Source: Gemmataceae bacterium
GTDB lineage: Bacteria; Planctomycetota; Planctomycetia; Gemmatales; Gemmataceae
DNA: 5,195 bases
Assembly: GCA_020847555.1 (NCBI GenBank)
Contig: JADLBT010000457.1
Span: 1 to 5,195 of the forward strand
Direction of reading: 5' to 3'
Positions 1 through 5,195 of this stretch are shown here, one piece after another. How positions within the stretch are numbered: position 1 is the stretch's first letter; every line of letters begins with the position of its first letter. Below the pieces are notes generated by a model. It searched no databases and had not been told where the DNA came from. It worked only from the letters and a program-made list of their open reading frames with translations. The position numbers and the translations under genes were made by a program.

Positions 1-55
1 GAGCCCGAAGCGTAAGCGCGGGGCTTGTCTCGTCCCGCGCTGACGCTGCGGGCTC
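1..55. repeat. Large imperfect palindrome after the operon (REP-like; possible terminator)
   Basis: Arms at 1-22 and 34-55 are complementary at 20 of 22 positions and enclose an 11-nt spacer (23-33). The two mismatches are at arm positions 8 and 14, and the arms read GAGCCCG-A-AGCGT-A-AGCG outward on the left. It starts about 27 nt downstream of the sufT stop, so the transcript could fold into a very stable stem that acts as a terminator or a 3' protective structure. Whether a U-tract follows on the minus strand cannot be seen, because the window ends at the arm. The pattern with CGCTTACGCT read on the minus strand resembles palindromic repeats I associate with planctomycete genomes; that link is from memory. 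Confidence 0.7.
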
Positions 56-82
56 GGATGGGGTGCTCGGTCGGGCTGCGCC

Positions 83-544
83 TCACCAGTCGTCGAGGCC
101 GAGCTGCAGCCTGGCCGCCTCCGACATGCGGTCCTTGTCCCACGGCGGATCCCAGACCACATCGACCTTGACCGACGCCACGCCCGGGACGCGCTTGATC
201 TTGGCCTCGACCTCGGGCGGCAGCGACCCGGCGACCGGGCACGCGGGCGAGGTGAGCGTCATGCGCAGCCCGACCGCCCCGGTCGGCTGCACGTCGATAT
301 CGTAGATGAGGCCCAGTTCGTAGATGTTGACCGGGATCTCGGGGTCGAAGCAGGTATACAGGACGGCGATGATCTCCTGCTCCAGCGCCTCGATCTGGTC
401 CGGTGTGAGTTCGACCGCTGGCGTCTGGGGCGCCTCGGCGGCGGGACCGGCCTCCGGCACGGATGCGGCTGTATCGGCCGGCTCTGGCCCAGCCGCGGAG
501 GGACCGAGTCGGCTCATGCCCAGCTCCGTTCGTTTGAAGTTCAT
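83..544 (-). CDS. sufT: SufT-like MIP18/DUF59 family Fe-S assembly factor
   Basis: A 153-residue protein of the MIP18 (DUF59) family, whose members help mature or deliver Fe-S clusters to client proteins; SufT homologues often close suf operons. Residues 1-45 are a low-complexity Ala/Pro/Glu tail, probably disordered, making the protein longer than the minimal family size of about 100. The domain begins near LTPDQIEALEQEI (46-58) and contains YTCFDPEIPVNIYELGLIY (63-81) with Cys65 and the DPEIPVN signature, then TSPACPVAGSLP (98-109) with the conserved Cys102, and ends WDPPWDKDRMSEAARLQLGL (131-150), typical of bacterial members. The ATG at 544 is preceded by GGGAGGCACC, a strong ribosome-binding site; Met10 is a weaker alternative start. 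It lies 26 nt after the fusion gene and is the last gene of the operon. Family membership is certain; the SufT name rests on context as well as sequence, and its exact client proteins are unknown. Confidence 0.95.
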   Translation of the reverse strand: MNFKRTELGMSRLGPSAAGPEPADTAASVPEAGPAAEAPQTPAVELTPDQIEALEQEIIAVLYTCFDPEIPVNIYELGLIYDIDVQPTGAVGLRMTLTSPACPVAGSLPPEVEAKIKRVPGVASVKVDVVWDPPWDKDRMSEAARLQLGLDDW

Positions 545-570
545 GGTGCCTCCCGCGGGTTCCCGCCACC

Positions 571-2352
571 TCACTGCGCGGCGGCGAGGGATGCCGCGAA
601 GCCCCGGACTCGCTTGACCATCTCCGCCAGACCGTTGCGCCGGGTCGGGCTCAGGTGGCGGTCCAGCCCGAGCCGGTGGAAGAAGCCCTGCACGTCGAAC
701 CCGAGCACGTCGATGGCCCGCTGACCGGAGAACACCTTTTGCAGCAGCGCCAGCTCGCCGCGCACGATCGCGGCGTCGCTGTCCGCCAGGAACTCGACCA
801 CGTTGGCCGTCCCCGGCTTGCGGCGCACATGCAGGTAGACGGTGCTCTGGCAGCCGTGGACCCGGGTTGTGTCGGTCCTGTACGTCGCCGGCATCTCCGG
901 CAGTTTCTCGCCCAGCTCGATGAGGTGCTGATACCTGTCGTTCCAGTCGTCGAGGAAGTCGAACAGATCGATCACCTCCTCGGCCGCCTCCTCCGGGCTG
1001 TCGGCGGCGGCGTCCGGGTAGACCGGCTCGGCTGGAGAGGTATTCGCGGTCGCGACAACGCTCGCACAAACCTTCGCGGCCGCACGGGTGACCAGCGCAC
1101 GGAGCGCATCCGCGAAGGCGTCCACCTCGTCGAGCGTGTTGTAGAGGGCGAACGACGCCCGGGCCGTGCCGGGGATGGCGAACCGCTCCATCAGCGGCAT
1201 GCAGCAGTGGTGCCCGGTCCGGACCGCCACTCCCTCCAGGTCGAGCTGCGTGCCGACGTCCAGCGCCGCCAGGGGCGGGTTCTCGACCACGAACGAGATG
1301 ACCGCCGCCTTGTGCCGGGCCGTACCGATGAGGCGCACTCCGGGAATGTCCGCCAGGCGCGCGGTGGCGTGCCGCAGGAGCTGTTCCTCATGGGCGGCGA
1401 TGTTCTCCAGACCGATCGCCTGGACGTAGTCGAGGGCGGCGCCGAGGCCGACGGCTCCGGCGATGTTCGGCGTGCCGGCCTCGAACTTGTACGGCAGCTC
1501 GTTCCAGGTGGTCTTCTCGAAGGTGACGGTCCGGATCATGTCGCCGCCGCCCTGCCACGGCGGCATCAGCTCCAGGTGTTCGGGCCGCCCGTAGAGAGCG
1601 CCGATGCCGGTCGGGGCGTATACCTTGTGGCCGGAGAAGGCGTAGAAATCGCACCCCAGCGCCTGCACATTGACCGCCAGGTGCGGCACCGCCTGGGCGC
1701 CGTCCACCAGCACCGGGATGCCGCGCGAGTGGGCCACATCGATGATGTCCTTGGCCGGATTGATCGTCCCGAGGGCGTTGGAAACATGGACCAGCGCCAG
1801 CATCTTCACCCGCGGCGTGAGCAGGCGCTCCAGTTCCTCCAGCCGCAGCTCGCCTGTGTCGTTGATCGGCACGACGCGCAGGCGAGCGCCCTTCTCCTGG
1901 CAGAGCATCTGCCAGGGGACGATGTTCGAGTGATGCTCCCTCGCCGTGACGACGACCTCGTCCCCCGGGCCAACGTGCTTGCGGCCGAACGTGCTGGCGA
2001 CGAGGTTGATCGCCTCGGTGCAGCCGCGCGTGAAGATGACCTCGCGCAGACAGTTGGCGCCGAGGAACTTCTGCACCTTGACGCGGGCCGCCTCGTAGTC
2101 CTCGGTGGCGCGCTCGCTCAGGACGTGAACGGCTCGGTGGACGTTGGCGTTGTCGTGCTCGTAGTACCGGCGAACCGCGTCGAGGACAGCGCACGGCTTC
2201 TGTGCGGTGGCCGAGTTGTCCAGGTAGACGAGTGGCTTACCGTGGACCTGCTCGGCGAGAATGGGGAAGTCGCGGCGGAGGCGCTCGACGTCGAGAGCAG
2301 CGGACGTTGCCTGCGGGGTGGGTAGCGTGACGGCGGGGGGGAGGACACTCAT
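571..2352 (-). CDS. sufS: SufS cysteine desulfurase fused to SufE sulfur acceptor (SufS-SufE)
   Basis: A 593-residue protein, longer than the usual SufS of about 410, joining two Suf enzymes. Residues about 20-425 are a PLP-dependent group II cysteine desulfurase that converts cysteine to alanine and forms an enzyme persulfide. Visible residues include YLDNSATAQKP (43-53), the PLP-contacting EHH (139-141), Asp217 and Gln220 in VDGAQAVPH, the PLP lysine Lys243 in SGHK, substrate-binding Arg378 in VRTGHH, and catalytic Cys383 in GHHCCMPLM (aligned with E. coli SufS Cys364). Residues about 426-459 form an Ala/Pro/Glu linker. Residues 460-593 are a complete SufE domain with acceptor Cys501 in RVHGCQS (E. 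coli Cys51). The frame is continuous, with no stop or shift between domains. The ATG at 2352 overlaps the sufD stop, implying translational coupling; the frame runs open further upstream only as a shadow of sufD. The fusion would keep sulfur transfer intramolecular or within a dimer. Both domain assignments are very secure. Confidence 0.97.
   Translation of the reverse strand: MSVLPPAVTLPTPQATSAALDVERLRRDFPILAEQVHGKPLVYLDNSATAQKPCAVLDAVRRYYEHDNANVHRAVHVLSERATEDYEAARVKVQKFLGANCLREVIFTRGCTEAINLVASTFGRKHVGPGDEVVVTAREHHSNIVPWQMLCQEKGARLRVVPINDTGELRLEELERLLTPRVKMLALVHVSNALGTINPAKDIIDVAHSRGIPVLVDGAQAVPHLAVNVQALGCDFYAFSGHKVYAPTGIGALYGRPEHLELMPPWQGGGDMIRTVTFEKTTWNELPYKFEAGTPNIAGAVGLGAALDYVQAIGLENIAAHEEQLLRHATARLADIPGVRLIGTARHKAAVISFVVENPPLAALDVGTQLDLEGVAVRTGHHCCMPLMERFAIPGTARASFALYNTLDEVDAFADALRALVTRAAAKVCASVVATANTSPAEPVYPDAAADSPEEAAEEVIDLFDFLDDWNDRYQHLIELGEKLPEMPATYRTDTTRVHGCQSTVYLHVRRKPGTANVVEFLADSDAAIVRGELALLQKVFSGQRAIDVLGFDVQGFFHRLGLDRHLSPTRRNGLAEMVKRVRGFAASLAAAQ
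574..975 (-). other. sufE: SufE domain of the fusion, with possible internal GTG start
   Basis: Residues 460-593 of the fusion protein match free SufE over its whole length: FLDDWNDRYQHLIELGEKLP, the active-site loop RVHGCQSTVYL with Cys501 (codon 852-850), DSDAAIVRGELALL, and LDRHLSPTRRNGL near the end. From Val460 the piece is 134 residues, close to the 138 of E. coli SufE, so no part of the partner is missing. Val460 is encoded by GTG (975-973), and GGAGGAGG lies at 994-987, 11 nt upstream. An additional free SufE product from internal initiation is therefore conceivable but unproven. The same purine-rich codons simply encode the Glu-rich linker, which is the plainer explanation. Confidence 0.9.
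2349..2352 (-). other. ATGA stop-start overlap of sufD and sufS-sufE
   Basis: On the minus strand the bases ATGA hold the sufS-sufE start codon and the sufD TGA stop. Such 4-nt overlaps usually mean translational coupling, which would balance the desulfurase with its scaffold. GAGGAAAAGG upstream, inside the sufD coding end, can serve as the ribosome-binding site. Confidence 0.9.
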
Positions 2353-3713
2353 GGGGCCTTTTCCTCGGCGAGGGGCGAATCCTCGGGAGACGCTTCGGGC
2401 AGGTGCTGACGCGCGAGCAGCAGCCGCTCCACACCGGCGCGGAGAGCCTCGACGCGGATTTGGCCGATCAGGTCGTTGGCAAAGGCGTAGGTCAGCAGGG
2501 CGCGAGCCGCGTCGGCGCCGATGCCGCGCGAGCGCAGGTAGAACAGCGCGTCGGCGGACAGCTGGCCGACGGTGGCGCCATGCGTGCATTTGACGTCGTC
2601 GGCGAAGATCTCCAGCTGCGGCTTGGTGTTGATGACCGCGTCCTCGGACAGCAGCAGCGTCTGGTTCGTCTGCCTGGCGTCCGTCTTCTGGGCGTCGGGG
2701 CGGACGAAGATCTTGCCGTTGAAGACGCCGTGCGCCTTGCCGTCGAGGATGCCCTTGTAAATTTCGTGGCTGGCACCGTGCGGCTTCGCGTGGTCGATGG
2801 TCGTGCGGTTATCGACGTGCTGGCTGCCGTCCGCCAGGTACAGGCCGTTGAGCGTACACTCGCACCCCTCGCCGCCGAGCAGGGCGCCCGCCTCGTTGCG
2901 GACCCAGTAGCCGCCGAGGGTGAGGGCGTGCGAGCGGAAGTTGCTGGCGCGCGCCTGGCGTACCTGCATCACGTCAAGGTGGAAGGCGCGCGGCGACTCG
3001 CGCTGCACCTTGTAGTGATCGAGGAAGGCGTTCGGCCCCGCCTCTACCTCGGTCACCGCGTTGGTAAAGGTAACGCCGTCGCCGACCCCGGTGTAGCTCT
3101 GGACCAGGATGCACTGGCTCCCGGCCTCGGCGACGACGAGGGTGCGCGGGTGGGCGACCGTCGGCTCGCCGGCCGCGGTCGCAACAAAGATCAGGTGGAT
3201 CGGTTCACGGATAACGACGCCCTTCGGGATGTGGACGAGGGCGCCGTCGCGCAGGAAGGCGGTGTTGAGCGCAACGAAGGGCTGCGTCTCGCCGCGAGCC
3301 ACCCGGCCCAGGTGCGGCTCAACGAGTCCCCGGTGCTGCTCCAGCGCGCCCGCCAGGCTGGCGACGATCGCGCCCGCCGGGAGCGAGCCGGCCGAGGAAA
3401 GCTGCGGGGCAAAGCGGCCGTTCACGAACACCAGGCGCGTCGGGGCGCCAACGTCCAGCGCCTCGCGCAGCACCGCGCAAGCGGTCAGGCCGTGGCCTTC
3501 CTGGCCGGTCGCCAGCTGGAAGGGGACAGCGGCGAGCGGGGCGAGGGGGGTGAACTTCCAGTCCTCGTCGCGCGGGCCGGGAAACCCGAGTTCGGCGAAG
3601 CGTTCGATCGCCGCGCGGCGTAGCGGTCCCACCCAGGCCGGTCCGCCCGCCGCACACAGGACCCGGCCGTGCTGCTCCAGGTACAGTTCCTTCTCTGCCA
3701 GCAGGTCAATCAT
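2349..3713 (-). CDS. sufD: Fe-S cluster assembly protein SufD
   Basis: SufD is the SufB paralogue that completes the SufBC2D scaffold; it is linked to iron acquisition and to forming the SufB-SufD assembly site. From the ATG at 3713 it has 454 residues, a normal family length. An N-terminal helical segment with the typical FAELGFPGPRDEDWKFTPLA (39-58) is followed by the beta-helix core with HIPKGVVI (161-168), FVRPDAQKTDARQTNQTLLL (336-355) and DDVKCTHGATVGQL (372-385). His378 in the CTHGA segment corresponds to E. coli SufD His360 at the SufB interface. The acidic, proline-containing tail (EASPEDSPLAEEKAP) is probably disordered. The start at 3713 is chosen because family-like sequence begins at MIDLLAEKELYLEQ and GAGGCACC precedes the ATG, exactly as before sufT. 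An in-frame ATG at 3806 with a stronger ribosome-binding site would add 31 residues (485 total), and I cannot exclude it. The stop overlaps the next start (ATGA). Confidence 0.96.
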   Translation of the reverse strand: MIDLLAEKELYLEQHGRVLCAAGGPAWVGPLRRAAIERFAELGFPGPRDEDWKFTPLAPLAAVPFQLATGQEGHGLTACAVLREALDVGAPTRLVFVNGRFAPQLSSAGSLPAGAIVASLAGALEQHRGLVEPHLGRVARGETQPFVALNTAFLRDGALVHIPKGVVIREPIHLIFVATAAGEPTVAHPRTLVVAEAGSQCILVQSYTGVGDGVTFTNAVTEVEAGPNAFLDHYKVQRESPRAFHLDVMQVRQARASNFRSHALTLGGYWVRNEAGALLGGEGCECTLNGLYLADGSQHVDNRTTIDHAKPHGASHEIYKGILDGKAHGVFNGKIFVRPDAQKTDARQTNQTLLLSEDAVINTKPQLEIFADDVKCTHGATVGQLSADALFYLRSRGIGADAARALLTYAFANDLIGQIRVEALRAGVERLLLARQHLPEASPEDSPLAEEKAP

Positions 3714-3735
3714 GGTGCCTCTTGCTTCGTAAAGC

Positions 3736-3755
3736 CCACGGGTTACGCTCCGTGG
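3736..3755. repeat. Small hairpin between sufC and sufD, REP-like
   Basis: CCACGG (3736-3741) and CCGTGG (3750-3755) form a perfect 6-bp inverted repeat around an 8-nt loop containing TTACGCT. The longer word GCCCACGGG occurs at 3734-3742 and again at 3775-3783, so the right arm could pair with either copy. The element lies in the only long gap of the operon (3714-3816). It may be a decayed palindromic repeat or a translation- or stability-affecting hairpin in the operon mRNA; the sequence does not decide between them. Confidence 0.5.
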
Positions 3756-3803
3756 ACGCAGCGCCAGGGACTTGGCCCACGGGGCGCCATCCGTGAGCTT
3801 TGC

Positions 3804-3816
3804 CATCTGCCCCTCC
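3804..3816 (-). promoter_or_regulatory. Strong ribosome-binding site and in-frame ATG upstream of the chosen sufD start
   Basis: On the minus strand GGAGGGGCAG directly follows the TGA of sufC and leads into an ATG at 3806-3804, with GGAGG 5 nt from the ATG. This is the best Shine-Dalgarno match in the window and is ideally placed for coupling to sufC. The ATG is in frame with sufD with no intervening stop, so initiation here would add 31 residues (MAKLTDGAPW... to ...YEARGT) to SufD. The site decides the sufD start question: position favours 3806, homology and the GAGGCACC motif favour 3713. Confidence 0.6.
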
Positions 3817-4569
<753 letters not shown>

Positions 4570-4592
4570 TGGTCTTCTCAGTGAATTCAGCT

Positions 4593-5195
4593 TTACCCGA
4601 CGCTGCCCTCCAAACTCACCCCGAGCAGCTTCTGCGCCTCGACCGCGAACTCCATCGGCAGCTCGCGGAACACCTCCTTGCAGAACCCGTTGACGATCAG
4701 GTTGACCGCATCTTCGCCCGACAGCCCGCGCTGCTTGCAGTAGAAAATCTGGTCCTCGCCGATCCGCGACGTGGACGCCTCGTGCTCCACCTTCGCCGTG
4801 TGGTTGCGCACCTCGATGTACGGAAACGTGTGCGCCCCGCACTTATCACCGAGCAGCAGCGAATCGCACTGCGAGTAGTTCCGGGCATTCGCCGCGCCCT
4901 TGAGGATCTTCACCAGCCCGCGGTACGTGTTCTGCCCGTGCCCGGCCGAGATGCCCTTGGATACGATCGTGCTCCTGGTGTTCTTGCCGAGGTGGATCAT
5001 CTTCGTGCCGGTGTCGGCCTGCTGCCGGTTGTTCGTCAGCGCGACCGAGTAGAACTCGCCGACCGAATCGTCGCCCTGCAGGATCACGCTCGGATACTTC
5101 CACGTGATCGCCGACCCCGTCTCGACCTGCGTCCAGCTGATCTTCGACCGCCGCCCGCGGCACGCCCCGCGCTTCGTCACGAAGTTATAGATCCC
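4593..5195 (-). CDS. sufB: Fe-S cluster assembly scaffold protein SufB, C-terminal part (5' end outside window)
   Basis: SufB is the scaffold subunit of the cytosolic SufBC2D complex and accepts persulfide sulfur from SufE to build Fe-S clusters. Only the last 200 codons are visible; the family is usually about 470-500 residues. The frame stays open to the window edge (GIYNF precedes VTKRGACRG), so the GTG at 5180 is an internal valine and not the start. The conserved C-terminal beta-helix and tail are clear: [20 protein letters not shown], then [18 protein letters not shown] and VNGFCKEVF, ending LEGSVG. The Cys of QCDS (visible residue 110, codon 4868-4866) and the Glu of HEA 29 residues later match the spacing of E. 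coli SufB Cys405 and Glu434, the pair involved in cluster assembly at the SufB-SufD interface. TAA stop. It is the most upstream gene seen and lies 23 nt before sufC. Identification is essentially certain; SufD is excluded by these motifs. Confidence 0.98.
   Translation of the reverse strand, partial: GIYNFVTKRGACRGRRSKISWTQVETGSAITWKYPSVILQGDDSVGEFYSVALTNNRQQADTGTKMIHLGKNTRSTIVSKGISAGHGQNTYRGLVKILKGAANARNYSQCDSLLLGDKCGAHTFPYIEVRNHTAKVEHEASTSRIGEDQIFYCKQRGLSGEDAVNLIVNGFCKEVFRELPMEFAVEAQKLLGVSLEGSVG

Noticed and set aside
655..2325. Long plus-strand open frame of 556 codons antisense to sufS-sufE
   Set aside because: It is the mirror of a strongly coding high-GC gene. The translation is Arg/Val/Asp/Gly/His-rich with no recognisable domain, and the opposite strand has a complete set of SufS and SufE catalytic motifs.
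2353..2589. N-terminal extension of the SufS-SufE protein upstream of 2352
   Set aside because: It overlaps sufD in another frame and is Arg-rich shadow sequence; the ATGA overlap gives a normal operonic start.
2403..3623. Plus-strand open frame of 406 codons antisense to sufD
   Set aside because: Composition is typical of an antisense shadow (Val/Ala/Arg/Gly/Asp-rich), no known motif is visible, and it lies entirely within the secure sufD gene.
4570..4842. N-terminal extension of SufC from an upstream in-frame start
   Set aside because: It would overlap sufB by about 250 nt, its translation is Arg/Gly-rich shadow sequence, and SufC homology begins exactly at the ATG at 4569.
5178..5180. 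GTG as the sufB start codon
   Set aside because: The frame continues open to the window edge with GIYNF before it, and this region is in the middle of a normal SufB, so the GTG is an internal Val.

Overview
The window is a high-GC stretch that holds one co-directional operon on the minus strand. The operon is a SUF-type iron-sulfur cluster assembly cluster. In transcription order (high to low coordinates) it contains: the C-terminal 200 codons of sufB (cut by the window edge), sufC, sufD, a single gene encoding a SufS cysteine desulfurase fused to a SufE sulfur-acceptor domain, and a sufT-like MIP18/DUF59 gene. There are no convincing plus-strand genes and no RNA genes, and I see no transposase or CRISPR array.

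Layout: sufB ends at 4593. A 23-nt gap leads to sufC (4569-3817). About 100 nt containing a small hairpin and a second possible in-frame sufD start lead to sufD (3713-2349). The sufD stop and the sufS-sufE start overlap in ATGA (2352-2349). The fusion gene runs to 571, followed by a 26-nt gap, sufT (544-83), and then a large imperfect palindrome (1-55) about 27 nt after the last stop codon. The operon promoter, any regulator (sufR or iscR type) and the sufB start lie beyond position 5195.

How the genes work together, from family knowledge: the SufS part takes sulfur from cysteine as a persulfide and hands it to the SufE part. SufE delivers it to the SufB-SufC-SufD scaffold, where SufC ATPase activity drives the rearrangement needed for cluster assembly. 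SufT is an auxiliary factor that helps mature or hand over clusters to client proteins. All diagnostic residues I could check are present, so the system looks functional.

Organism: high GC, the compact B-C-D-SE-T order and the palindromic intergenic repeats, which resemble repeats I associate with planctomycete genomes (Gemmata-like), suggest Planctomycetota. This is an inference of modest confidence, because there is no phylogenetic marker in the window. The main points of interest are the SufS-SufE fusion with a possible internal start for free SufE, the ambiguous sufD start with a hairpin inside the putative extension, and the palindromic repeat at the operon end. I do not see a wholly new system here.
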